Shown: piece by piece, positions 1 to 6,576 of the stretch
How the letters are laid out: every line of letters starts with the position of its first letter
Position numbering within the stretch: position 1 is the stretch's first letter
Source: UBA6921 sp964532385
GTDB taxonomy: Bacteria; Pseudomonadota; Gammaproteobacteria; SG8-11
DNA length: 8,331 bases
Direction: 5' to 3'
Assembly: GCA_964532385.1 (NCBI GenBank)
Contig: CAZHHW010000127.1
Span: forward strand, 1-8,331
Notes under the pieces: generated by a model
The model's database searches: none
Told to the model about the DNA's origin: nothing
What the model saw: only the letters and a program-made list of their open reading frames with translations
Program-made: the position numbers and the translations under genes

Positions 1-233
1 AACTTCAAACTCCGACCCCTCAAGCAGGCTTTCCGCCTCTTGCTGCACACTGTAGGCTTGGTCGAGGGTGAGTGTCTTTCGTCTGATATAACCTGCCAAA
101 ATATTGCGTAGTTCACTGCGCCACAAAATGGGAGCGGCCCAGTCGGGATCGCGTTCCAGCAGCGCTTCCGCTGCAGCGGTGTGTTCGCCCGGAATTACAA
201 ATACGCAATCACGTTCGTGTCCACCACAATCAT
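1..233 (-). pseudogene. VapC-family PIN-domain toxin, frameshifted, right-hand (N-terminal) part only
   Basis: Read on the minus strand from ATG 231-233, the protein begins MIVVDTNVIAYL and then meets TAA at 195-197. Dropping to the frame that begins ATT CCG GGC at about 194 gives an open, clearly homologous continuation, IPGEHTAAAEALLERDPDW then WRSELRNILAGYIRR, to the window edge. This fits VapC-type PIN ribonucleases, in which VDTN supplies the first acidic metal ligand (Asp5) and the Glu of WRSELRN a second (about residue 41). One base is missing: TTG TTA ATT would restore the frame where TTG TA ATT stands. The active enzyme would cut RNA and be neutralised by the antitoxin encoded just upstream, whose stop lies 8 bases before this ATG. 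The remaining acidic residues lie beyond the left edge. Family assignment is strong; whether the frameshift is biological or a sequencing error cannot be told here. Confidence 0.8.
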
Positions 234-241
234 GAGCGGCC

Positions 242-475
242 TTATCGTTTCATAGTGTCGATATCGCGTGCGCGTAACTTGCCCTTTGGCAAGGCGTCCC
301 GCAGTGCGCGCGCACGTGCCAAACGTTCGTTGGGCGTCACCTTGGCCGGTAACAGCACCGCCTCGAGGCAGACAATCGCCTCGCAATTCAGGCTGCGGCG
401 ATGCGCTTGTGCGGAAATTTTCAAGCGTTCGTACACCGTGTCGGGAATGTTTTTTAGAGTCAGTGTTGTGGGCAT
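242..475 (-). CDS. VapB/FitA-like ribbon-helix-helix antitoxin
   Basis: A 77-residue protein starting MPTTLTLKNIPDTVYERLK. Residues 3-8 form the DNA-contacting beta strand and about 11-42 the two helices of a ribbon-helix-helix (Arc/FitA-type) fold. The basic C-terminal tail (RLARARALRDALPKG) is where such antitoxins wrap their PIN toxin partner. I chose ATG 473-475 over an in-frame ATG 27 bases upstream because GGAG lies 6 bases before it and homologues begin MPT.LTLKNIP. It lies first in a two-gene operon, with the PIN toxin ATG 8 bases after its stop, the usual antitoxin-first order. Such antitoxins normally repress their own promoter together with the toxin. Because the toxin frame is broken, this may now be an orphan antitoxin. 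Two cysteines (in NCEAIVCLEA) sit in the second helix. Family call is confident; the exact subfamily is not. Confidence 0.85.
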   Translation of the reverse strand: MPTTLTLKNIPDTVYERLKISAQAHRRSLNCEAIVCLEAVLLPAKVTPNERLARARALRDALPKGKLRARDIDTMKR

Positions 476-486
476 AGTGTTCTCCA

Positions 487-508
487 ACCAATATGGAACC
501 ACTATGGT
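487..508 (-). promoter_or_regulatory. Candidate antitoxin operator (paired half-sites)
   Basis: Twelve bases upstream of the antitoxin ATG are two near-identical 9-mers in direct order, CCAATATGG (488-496) and CCACTATGG (499-507), 11 bases apart and differing at one position. The outer bases also form ACCA...TGGT dyad ends. Ribbon-helix-helix antitoxins bind such closely spaced short half-sites over their own promoter. The block overlaps the candidate -10 hexamer, as expected for autorepression. Binding is inferred. Confidence 0.4.
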
Positions 509-530
509 GTTTTACGGTGGAAGGGGTCAA
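501..530 (-). promoter_or_regulatory. Candidate promoter of the toxin-antitoxin operon
   Basis: On the minus strand TTGACC (530-525) resembles a -35 box. After 18 bases CATAGT (506-501) resembles a -10 box with 4 of 6 matches. Transcription would begin roughly 20 bases before the antitoxin ATG. The -10 lies in the repeat block proposed as operator. The match is moderate and the spacing slightly long. Confidence 0.35.
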
Positions 531-904
531 TGGGAAGGGAGGTTATCTGCCCGGCGGAATATAAATAAAGGAACGGGGTTAGGCTTATATTGTTGCATTA
601 TCACGCTCCAACAGTCGAAAGGTTTGTCTCGACTGCTGCCCGATCAAGCAACGCGGGAAAATATCCAGGCCAGTCCGTTCTCGTTGTGGGATTTGATGGT
701 TATGTTACTTGGTGCCTTACGTTGAAGAGCCTGATTGTTATGTATTGAAAAGGGTGATTATGGCTGCACCGTTTGGGAGACTTGCTTTGAAGTCCGCTTC
801 GGCGAAAGGTTGTGCGTATGGCGCACGCTACCGACATCTCTTATGTGGGGTAAAACGAACAGACTACTTGGGGTTCACTCTTTAAGATTTTTTCATAAGG
901 TTTG
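531..904. other. Intergenic stretch with no supported gene
   Basis: Open frames exist here (for example a 79-codon frame at 735-974), but none has a ribosome-binding site or recognisable composition. A short hairpin, GTGCG/CGCAC at 812-826, is visible. The stretch separates the divergently transcribed toxin-antitoxin operon and OmpA-like gene. I see no tRNA, insertion-sequence ends or repeat array in it. Confidence 0.5.
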
Positions 905-933
905 TTGTGACAACCCGGCAGGGCGACTACAAA
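905..933 (+). promoter_or_regulatory. Candidate promoter of the OmpA-domain gene
   Basis: TTGTGA (905-910) and TACAAA (928-933) match the sigma-70 -35 and -10 hexamers at 4 of 6 positions each with an optimal 17-base spacer. This would leave a leader of about 50 bases before the start at 991. It is the best-spaced pair near the gene; no experimental support. Confidence 0.35.
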
Positions 934-990
934 TGTTCCAGGTATTTACGTCCCCTTCCTTTACACATACATAAATTGAAGGTGATCACC

Positions 991-1689
991 ATGGCAAAAC
1001 AATCAAGTGTGTACCGCACGATCACGTGCATGCTCATATTATTTAGCCCGGCCGCGCTGGCCACCACTGACGCGTATCTTACGGACTCGAGTGGTCGGGT
1101 AGTGCGTAACAGCGATGGCGATTGCTGGCGCACGTCGATGTGGACGCCCGCAAAGTCGGGTGAATGTAACGCCGGCGCCAAGGCCGCATCCGTGTCGCCG
1201 GTGGTTCCACCTGCCACGCAGGCGGCGGCGCCTTCAGAGCAAGTAGAGCAAGTACCGCCACCCGTGGCGGAGGCTCCCATTCCCGCACCGGTGCCACCCG
1301 TGATGGAACAAGCGGAAGCCACACCCGTGGTGGAAAGCATCAATGTTAGCAGTGAGGCATTATTCGATTTTGATCAAGCGGATATCAAGCCCGGCGAACG
1401 TCAAAAACTTTCTGATGTAATCGGTAAGATCAAAGATCAGCAAGATGTGGAGGTCGTCATTACCGGTCGTGCCGACGCCATCGGAACCGAAGCCTACAAT
1501 CAAGAACTTTCCAAAAAGCGTGCTGAAAACGTGAAGGAATTACTCTTGAGCGAGGGCGTTAGATCAGACCATATGGTGATTCAAGCGGTAGGAGAAGACC
1601 AGCCCGTGGCCAGTAATAGCACCGAGGACGGTCGCGCACAAAATCGACGTGTGGATATTTCCGTTCAGACAATAGCTACAAACAAGTAA
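991..1689 (+). CDS. OmpA-family outer-membrane/peptidoglycan-binding protein
   Basis: A 232-residue exported protein. Residues 1-24 are a signal peptide with a probable cut after PAALA. Residues 25-60 carry a short motif (GDCWRTSMWTPAKSGEC) seen at the N-terminus of many proteobacterial OmpA-like proteins; its two cysteines (45 and 59) could pair. Residues 62-117 are a Pro/Ala/Val-rich linker. Residues about 120-227 are an OmpA C-terminal domain: FDFDQADIKP, then TGRADAIGTEAYNQELSKKR, then AQNRRVDI. Asp162 and Arg177 align with the residues that hold the diaminopimelate of peptidoglycan. No membrane barrel is present, so this is a periplasmic wall-binding protein rather than a full OmpA porin. 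I chose ATG 991 rather than the upstream in-frame ATG 907 because AAGGTGA lies just before it and the signal peptide begins there. It is monocistronic, with a strong terminator. Confidence 0.9.
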   Translation: MAKQSSVYRTITCMLILFSPAALATTDAYLTDSSGRVVRNSDGDCWRTSMWTPAKSGECNAGAKAASVSPVVPPATQAAAPSEQVEQVPPPVAEAPIPAPVPPVMEQAEATPVVESINVSSEALFDFDQADIKPGERQKLSDVIGKIKDQQDVEVVITGRADAIGTEAYNQELSKKRAENVKELLLSEGVRSDHMVIQAVGEDQPVASNSTEDGRAQNRRVDISVQTIATNK

Positions 1690-1707
1690 TTTCTTTGCCC
1701 AGTCACT

Positions 1708-1745
1708 GGCCTTGCCGCGCATGTTGAACGGCAAGGCCTTTTTTT
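1708..1745 (+). terminator. Rho-independent terminator after the OmpA-domain gene
   Basis: A perfect 10-base-pair stem, GGCCTTGCCG (1708-1717) with CGGCAAGGCC (1729-1738), encloses an 11-base loop and is followed by seven T residues (1739-1745). It lies 19 bases past the OmpA-domain stop codon. Confidence 0.93.
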
Positions 1746-2260
1746 ATCGCGGGTCAATATTCGCGGCATGAACTGATCGTGTATCCGTATCGACTCGTTA
1801 CCGCATAATGACAAATCGCATTAATGTAATTGCCCTTCCACGGGACACACCCGACATGCTTGGCTAGCTCTCTGCAAGCGAAACGCTCGTGTCCGAAATG
1901 TTTGTAGAGTCAGCCCGCCGGAATAGGAAGAAAGCGGCCAGGATGGCCGCGCTCCGAAGCAAGGCACCTGCTTGCGCACGGCGGTTACCGATGCTGGCGG
2001 GGGTGCTGACCCCGTTTCGCGAAGGCTTGTGTCCCATTCGCGTCAATTTCATTGGAGATGCTGTGAAAGTGAATCTCAATTTCGGTAAAGAATGGCGCGT
2101 GCGCCCTGTCAACAACGAGCGCCAGCTTAATGGTGATGGCGCCCGCTGTTGACTACCGACCCAGTAAACGGATTTATGTTTACATTTGAGCCCCATCAGT
2201 ACGAACATGCTTGCTTGACGATCAAACATCTCGAAATGAATATCAACAAGGAGGTAACGC
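1746..2260. other. 515-base intergenic region with several hairpins and one doubtful small ORF
   Basis: No gene is recognised here. Visible structure: a 7-base-pair hairpin GCGGCCA-gga-TGGCCGC (1934-1950), then GCAAG...CTTGC nearby (about 1959-1976), a GGGG-tgctga-CCCC hairpin (about 2000-2013), and GTAAAC...GTTTAC (2164-2183). A frame on the plus strand from GTG 1889 to TGA 2150-2152 would give 87 residues, the second half fairly protein-like (RVNFIGDAVKVNLNFGKEW), but it has no Shine-Dalgarno and no family I recognise. The minus strand is also open over most of the same stretch (1864-2262), so openness is weak evidence. Possibilities are a structured RNA, a decayed gene or a repeat copy. 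A CATAAT hexamer (1804-1809) could be a -10 box but has no good -35 partner. Confidence 0.4.
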
Positions 2261-2710
2261 ATGAAACGCTTATTGATGACCGTACTGAGCGTGGTTTTTA
2301 ATCTGCCAGCGGTGGCTGCCGATGTTGACTACAGGAAAGACATTCGTCCTCTGTGGCAGGCAAAGTGCGCCGGTTGTCATGGTGCGGATGCGCCGTACGT
2401 CGGTGATTTCAAAGCGGACAAGGACAAGTTTATGGCCGCCATGAAAGGCCCGCGGATGGATACGTATGCTGAACTTTTAGCCTTTGTCGCGTGGCCGGAT
2501 ACCGGCGCTCTGATGCGCCGGCTCGATAACGGTAAGAGCACCACCGACGGCAAGGCAGGCAATATGTATCAGTATCTCGGTGCCAGCGATGCCGAACGCG
2601 AAAAAAACCTGAGCGTGTTCAAAGCATGGGTTGGTGATGGCGCGTGGTCCCTTAAGCGACGCGACGCGGCTAGCAAAGACGAGCTACTAAAAATCAAAGC
2701 CATTTACTAG
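2261..2710 (+). CDS. Periplasmic monohaem c-type cytochrome
   Basis: A 149-residue protein with a signal peptide (1-20, cut after AVAA) followed by DVDYRKDIRPLWQAKCAGCH. The single CxxCH motif, Cys36-Ala-Gly-Cys39-His40, binds one haem covalently; Met102 in GNMYQYLG is the likeliest second axial ligand, with Met85 as the alternative. Conserved-looking blocks are MDTYAELLAFVAWPDTGALM and FKAWVGDGAWSLKR, ending DELLKIKAIY. It would carry electrons in the periplasm; its redox partners cannot be named. A full-consensus AAGGAGGT lies 7 bases before the ATG, suggesting strong translation. It is flanked by non-cytochrome genes and has its own downstream hairpin, so it is probably a single-gene unit. 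I recognise the cytochrome class securely, but not a named gene. Confidence 0.9.
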   Translation: MKRLLMTVLSVVFNLPAVAADVDYRKDIRPLWQAKCAGCHGADAPYVGDFKADKDKFMAAMKGPRMDTYAELLAFVAWPDTGALMRRLDNGKSTTDGKAGNMYQYLGASDAEREKNLSVFKAWVGDGAWSLKRRDAASKDELLKIKAIY

Positions 2711-2717
2711 ACAGTCA

Positions 2718-2749
2718 AAGTGCTGCGGTGTGGTGGCGCCGCAGCACTT
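2718..2749 (+). terminator. Terminator-like hairpin after the cytochrome gene
   Basis: A perfect 11-base-pair stem, AAGTGCTGCGG (2718-2728) with CCGCAGCACTT (2739-2749), lies 7 bases past the stop codon with a 10-base loop. Only a weak T-rich tail (gttcat) follows. It may therefore act partly as a 3'-end stabilising hairpin or a weak terminator. Confidence 0.6.
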
Positions 2750-2848
2750 GTTCATATCCCTACCTCTCTGCGGGTTGTCAGCAAACGCACACTCTCACTT
2801 GAGGATAACTTGAGACGTGTGACACTTCTGTGTTTTTCTGCGCTCGTT

Positions 2849-2885
2849 TATACTGCTTCCCGCTCCCTTATGGAAAGCTAGGGAG
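2849..2885 (+). promoter_or_regulatory. Candidate -10 box and leader hairpin of the lipoprotein gene
   Basis: TATACT (2849-2854) is a 5-of-6 -10 hexamer, though no good -35 lies 16-18 bases upstream. The leader that would follow (about 70 bases) contains an inverted repeat, CTCCCT (2863-2868) with AGGGAG (2880-2885). A poor -35 with a leader structure suggests an activator-dependent promoter, but this is inference. Confidence 0.3.
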
Positions 2886-2932
2886 GGGTTTCAAGTTATA
2901 GCCACATTTAATCAGGATAGGGGGCATAAGCC

Positions 2933-4186
2933 ATGTATCGATACGCAGCCCATTGGGCAGTGGTTCCAGTTGTTTTCCTTTTTTCCACACTTGCTGGTTG
3001 CGGCAGTAGCAGCAAGAGCGCAACACCTTCAGATATTGAACAAGCCAAAGGTGCGGTGACTGAGCTTCGCACTTGGTCGACTCAACTCACCACACTTGAT
3101 TCGAAGAGCGGAGCCTTCAGCGATCAGCTGAACACGGCGAGTGCATCAGGCCAGATCGCGGCAAATGCGGGCAAGGCACTTGGATATGCTTTGCAGGCAA
3201 TGTCCAACGCCTACTTTAGCGGCGATGCCAGTCCGTATAGTTTGGCTGATTACATGGCGGCGGATTTTTCAGGCGTCGCAACGGGGAGCATTGTGCAGAG
3301 CGGCGGTCAGCTTTCAATTACTAACGGCGAAATCGATGGAAATACCGTCAATATTGTCGTCGCCGCGCCAAATTTGAATGGTACGGCCACGGCATACAAA
3401 CTCGATATTAAATCGGCCACTGTAACCAATGCGGGCGGTTCAACGAGCATAGATAAAGGCACGCTCGAGGTTAAATATCCGAGCAGTACTTCATTGAGCG
3501 ATATTGCCGCGGGCATTTATACGGAGCTTCCCGATAGCGCCACCCTGAATGTGCAGCTCACGGTGGGGCAAAATAAGTCAAGCACGGTACCTGATCCGGT
3601 TGAGTTTGTTGGACAAATGATGTTCGCCGCGCAACGGCCGACCAATATTCATACAGGTAATCCGAATTTGGGTCGTTTATTGTTAAGCGGTGAATTCAAA
3701 AGCGACAGCAACAGTTTTAGCGCCGCCTTTGATGTAAACATGCGAAATGCTGCTTCATTCATTGAGGTGTCTTCTTCAACCTCCGCTGCAAACGAAAACG
3801 TTACACACTGGCGTGATGTCGATGGCACGCTTACATTTACTGCCAAGCTGGGTGAGCTGCCGGAAGCGCAATTCATTGAGGCGTTTGATCGTACGGCATA
3901 TGACGGATTTACGGGTTCGATCACCATTGCCTACGGAAATGTCACGATCAAGCTTGAAGATGGTTTCCAAGGCACTACGGAAACCGGGCTTAAGCTCACG
4001 CTTACGGTCAAAAAAGAAGGCAAGACGGCCGTGGTCGGGATTGAATTTGATGCCGCCGCCCAGAATCAACCGGCGGGCATTGTCACAGTCAATGGCAATA
4101 AAATCGGAACGATTAAACCCGCGCTGAATGGCCAAGGATTAATCGTGACCTACAATGACGGCTCGTTTGAAACCGTGACATTCTAA
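2933..4186 (+). CDS. Predicted outer-membrane lipoprotein of unknown function
   Basis: A 417-residue protein I do not recognise. It starts with a lipoprotein signal peptide ending in LAGC, so Cys23 would be lipidated. Gly-Ser after the cysteine argues against inner-membrane retention, so an outer-membrane location is likely. After a Ser-rich tether, residues about 34-95 look helical (DIEQAKGAVTELRTW, SGQIAANAGKALGYALQAM). From about 115 to the end the sequence is dominated by alternating beta-strand patterns rich in Thr, Ser, Gly and Asn, ending in GSFETVTF with a terminal Phe. There are no cysteines after the lipidated one and no evident catalytic motif. AGGGGGC before the ATG serves as ribosome-binding site. 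A signal-peptide beta-barrel protein follows 65 bases downstream, so the two may work together at the outer membrane, although a terminator lies between them. Lipoprotein status is confident; the role is unknown. Confidence 0.85.
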   Translation: MYRYAAHWAVVPVVFLFSTLAGCGSSSKSATPSDIEQAKGAVTELRTWSTQLTTLDSKSGAFSDQLNTASASGQIAANAGKALGYALQAMSNAYFSGDASPYSLADYMAADFSGVATGSIVQSGGQLSITNGEIDGNTVNIVVAAPNLNGTATAYKLDIKSATVTNAGGSTSIDKGTLEVKYPSSTSLSDIAAGIYTELPDSATLNVQLTVGQNKSSTVPDPVEFVGQMMFAAQRPTNIHTGNPNLGRLLLSGEFKSDSNSFSAAFDVNMRNAASFIEVSSSTSAANENVTHWRDVDGTLTFTAKLGELPEAQFIEAFDRTAYDGFTGSITIAYGNVTIKLEDGFQGTTETGLKLTLTVKKEGKTAVVGIEFDAAAQNQPAGIVTVNGNKIGTIKPALNGQGLIVTYNDGSFETVTF

Positions 4187-4206
4187 GTTTCGCTGACGCA
4201 ATGAGT

Positions 4207-4238
4207 AAAAAAGGCAGCTTCCAAGCTGCCTTTTTTTT
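4207..4238 (+). terminator. Strong intrinsic terminator between the lipoprotein and barrel genes
   Basis: A perfect stem, GGCAGCTT (4213-4220) and AAGCTGCC (4223-4230), has a two-base nominal loop. It is flanked by six A (4207-4212) and eight T (4231-4238), so the duplex can extend to 14 pairs and works in principle in both directions. It begins 20 bases past the lipoprotein stop and ends only 13 bases before the proposed start of the barrel gene, so it could also act as a leader attenuator for that gene. Confidence 0.9.
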
Positions 4239-4251
4239 GAGAAGCCGCACC

Positions 4252-5334
4252 ATGTCCTTTTTTAAACTAGCCGCCGCCGTATTGTGCATCGGCTGCGTAA
4301 ACCACAGCGCTGCGGATGAAGCGGTCTGGTACGCACATATGAGTGGTTTTGGATATTCAGAGCCGGTGTCATTTCGTCAATTTATGTCCGATTGGTCGGG
4401 TCGCATTTCCGCCGGCAATGCCGCTTTGTTACATGCGAAGATGGAGTCAGGTTTTGAATATGGCGACTGGGGCATCGGATTATTTTGGCGCGACGATGGT
4501 GAAGCCCGTTTTAATGAAGACACCGCACAACTGTACTACCTGCAGAAAAATAAATTACCACTGACAGTGGGCAAGCGTTACGAAATCGATCTTCAAATCG
4601 AACAGGTTCGCTCCAAAGGAGTTCGCATTTTTCGGACGATCAGGTTCGATACTTGGGCAACTGCCGCACTGGGAGCGAGCTTATTCCACAGCGACCAGCT
4701 AGTTTCCGGCAGCATGCGGGGTGCGATTACGGCGACCGCCGCCAACGACTATGATCTCAATGAGATCAACGTCGACTATTATTATTCGCGTGACACACTG
4801 TTTGATCGCGAGGTCGTTGCACCGCTTGGACGCGGCTTCGCCTTTGATATCAATCTGCTTGCGCACCCGGCGCCTTCGTGGACCTTCGGACTGAAAACCG
4901 AAAATTTGTTCGGCAATATTTTCTGGAAATCGGCGCCGTTTACGCGGACGCGACTTGGCGCCGGTAACAAAACCTATGACCAAAACGGCAATGTCCACGT
5001 TCAACCGGCATTGAGCGGTGGCTATCGCGATTACACGCAACGGTTGCCGCTGCTGGTTGACAGCCGCATCAGCTATAACTTGTCCGATGCATTCGATGCC
5101 GTGGGTGTGCTGAGTTATACGCCCGTGCAAATCTTTCGTAGCGTCGGCATTGCGTGGCGAATCGGACCACAAATTGATGTTGCCATGTTGTACACGCTGG
5201 ATGCCGACGAGATGACATTATCGGCCGGTTTCGCGCGGGGTTACTTGGCGTTGGGGGCAGATCGTGTTTCAGTCAATAAGGCCCATGCGTTGACATTCGC
5301 GGCGGGGTTTAAATATCCCGTGGGTGACTTTTAA
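4252..5334 (+). CDS. Predicted outer-membrane beta-barrel protein of unknown function
   Basis: A 360-residue protein beginning MSFFKLAAAVLCIGC with a signal peptide whose likely cut is after NHSAA. The cysteine at 15 lacks a proper lipobox. The mature part has many amphipathic strands with aromatic girdle residues (WGIGLFWRDD, INVDYYYSRD, WTFGLKTENLFG, VSVNKAHALTFAAGFKY), glycine-rich turns and a C-terminal aromatic residue (GDF end), the usual signal for barrel insertion by BAM. I cannot name a family. An upstream in-frame ATG at 4201 would add 17 residues, but these would be encoded by the terminator hairpin and its T-run and would precede the signal peptide, so ATG 4252 is preferred. A weak GAGAAG lies 9 bases before it. 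No clear promoter is seen, so expression may depend on read-through from the lipoprotein gene. Confidence 0.8.
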   Translation: MSFFKLAAAVLCIGCVNHSAADEAVWYAHMSGFGYSEPVSFRQFMSDWSGRISAGNAALLHAKMESGFEYGDWGIGLFWRDDGEARFNEDTAQLYYLQKNKLPLTVGKRYEIDLQIEQVRSKGVRIFRTIRFDTWATAALGASLFHSDQLVSGSMRGAITATAANDYDLNEINVDYYYSRDTLFDREVVAPLGRGFAFDINLLAHPAPSWTFGLKTENLFGNIFWKSAPFTRTRLGAGNKTYDQNGNVHVQPALSGGYRDYTQRLPLLVDSRISYNLSDAFDAVGVLSYTPVQIFRSVGIAWRIGPQIDVAMLYTLDADEMTLSAGFARGYLALGADRVSVNKAHALTFAAGFKYPVGDF

Positions 5335-5422
5335 GATATTCGCATTGGTTCTTGCATCGTTCTTCAAAGCGTTAGGTTTTTAGCCGGTTGCTCAGCCCTC
5401 CTACCCAAACTGCCGATTGGTG

Positions 5423-5428
5423 TAGAAT
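5423..5428 (+). promoter_or_regulatory. Candidate -10 box for accA
   Basis: TAGAAT preceded directly by TG lies 37 bases before the accA start and matches the -10 consensus at 5 of 6 positions. No convincing -35 hexamer is found 16-18 bases upstream. The 131 bases between the barrel stop and accA contain no obvious terminator. Confidence 0.3.
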
Positions 5429-5465
5429 GAACGCTTCATTTTTTCACGGTGCTCTTCGAATCGCT

Positions 5466-6503
5466 ATGAATCTGAACTTCCTGGACTTCGAACAACCCAT
5501 TGCCGAGCTCGAAGCGAAAATCGACTCGCTCAAACATGTCGGCAACGATGCGGAACTCAATCTCAACGAGGAGATTGCGCGCCTCGAGGCGAAAAGCCGC
5601 GCACTGACGGAATCCATTTTCAAAACGCTGACGCCTTGGCAAATCTCCCAGCTGGCGCGCCATCCGCAACGTCCTTACACGCTCGATTATATCGAGAAGA
5701 TTTTTACCAATTTCTATGAACTGCACGGCGACCGCGCGTTTGCTGACGACCCGGCGATTGTCGGCGGCATCGCGCGGCTGGACGGCCGGCCGGTGATGAT
5801 CATCGGTCAGCAAAAAGGCCGCGACACCAAGGAGAAGGTCAAGCGCAACTTCGGCATGCCGCGCCCGGAAGGCTATCGCAAGGCGCTGCGCCTGATGCAG
5901 ATGGCCGAGCGTTTCAAGTTGCCGTTATTGACTTTTATCGACACGCCCGGCGCTTATCCCGGCGTGGACGCGGAAGAGCGCGGTCAGAGCGAAGCGATTG
6001 CGCGTAATTTGTTCGTGATGTCGCAGTTGAATATTCCGATCATTTGCACCGTGGTGGGCGAGGGCGGCTCCGGCGGCGCGCTGGCCATCGGCGTGGGCGA
6101 CCGCATGATGATTCTGCAATACAGTACGTATTCGGTCATTTCTCCCGAAGGCTGCGCGTCGATTTTATGGAAGAGCGCGGAAAAGGCGCCCGAAGCGGCG
6201 GCCGCGCTGGGCATCACCGCGAAGCGTCTGAAAGATCTTAATCTGGTCGACCGCGTGATTCCCGAACCCCTGGGCGGCGCGCATCGCGATCCCACCATCA
6301 TGGCGCAAACGCTGAAGAACACCTTGCTTGAAACTCTGGAACAACTGGATGCGATACCCATCGAAAAATTGGTCGAGGAACGCTACCAGCATCTGATGAA
6401 ACTGGGACAATTTCACGAACCTTCCTCGAAAGACAAGCCCAAGCAGCTGATGCCGCCGACAAAAGCCCCGGCGAAAGAAACCAAACGGGCAGTCAAAGAG
6501 TAG
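5466..6503 (+). CDS. accA: Acetyl-CoA carboxylase carboxyltransferase subunit alpha
   Basis: AccA with AccD forms the carboxyltransferase that moves the carboxyl group from biotin on AccB to acetyl-CoA, making malonyl-CoA, the first committed step of fatty-acid synthesis in the cytoplasm. The match to E. coli AccA runs almost end to end: MNLNFLDFEQPIAELEAKID at the start, QLARHPQRPYTLDY (62-75), VGGIARLDGRPVMIIG (99-114), RNFGMPRPEGYRKALRLMQM (127-146), IDTPGAYPGVDAEERGQSEA (158-177), GEGGSGGALAIGVGD (198-212, the oxyanion/CoA-site glycines) and YSVISPEGCASILWKSAEKA (222-241). The start at 5466 follows family convention; no good Shine-Dalgarno is visible, and an earlier in-frame ATG (5427) would add an unmatched 13 residues. 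At 345 residues it exceeds the E. coli protein (319) through a Lys/Pro-rich tail from about 317. tilS follows 73 bases later, a common order. Confidence 0.97.
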   Translation: MNLNFLDFEQPIAELEAKIDSLKHVGNDAELNLNEEIARLEAKSRALTESIFKTLTPWQISQLARHPQRPYTLDYIEKIFTNFYELHGDRAFADDPAIVGGIARLDGRPVMIIGQQKGRDTKEKVKRNFGMPRPEGYRKALRLMQMAERFKLPLLTFIDTPGAYPGVDAEERGQSEAIARNLFVMSQLNIPIICTVVGEGGSGGALAIGVGDRMMILQYSTYSVISPEGCASILWKSAEKAPEAAAALGITAKRLKDLNLVDRVIPEPLGGAHRDPTIMAQTLKNTLLETLEQLDAIPIEKLVEERYQHLMKLGQFHEPSSKDKPKQLMPPTKAPAKETKRAVKE

Positions 6504-6576
6504 CGGCGATGCCGGCGCGTACCGGTTGTTTGCATTTTTGCATGTGCCTTGCCCGCGGCTCGCTACATTAACCGCC

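Noticed and set aside
255..725. Long plus-strand open frame (156 codons)
   Set aside because: Most of it is antisense to the well-supported antitoxin gene; no ribosome-binding site and no family resemblance in the part beyond 530.
735..974. 79-codon open frame upstream of the OmpA-domain gene
   Set aside because: No Shine-Dalgarno, unusual Cys/Trp-rich composition, and it overlaps the candidate promoter.
907..990. N-terminal extension of the OmpA-domain gene to ATG 907
   Set aside because: It would place 28 residues before a good signal peptide, and the ATG at 991 has its own AAGGTGA site.
1934..2013. Possible riboswitch
   Set aside because: The hairpins do not contain a conserved core I can match to a known class such as the cobalamin box, so no class is claimed.
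1864..2262. 132-codon minus-strand open frame
   Set aside because: It covers the cytochrome gene's Shine-Dalgarno and the hairpin block, has no ribosome-binding site that I can see, and no recognisable family.
4252..4300. Barrel protein as a lipoprotein (Cys15)
   Set aside because: The residues before Cys15 (LCIGC) do not fit the lipobox, whereas a standard signal-peptidase I site (NHSAA) follows.
4699..5172. Minus-strand open frame inside the barrel gene
   Set aside because: Shadow frame: basic, low-complexity and opposite a continuous well-formed coding frame.
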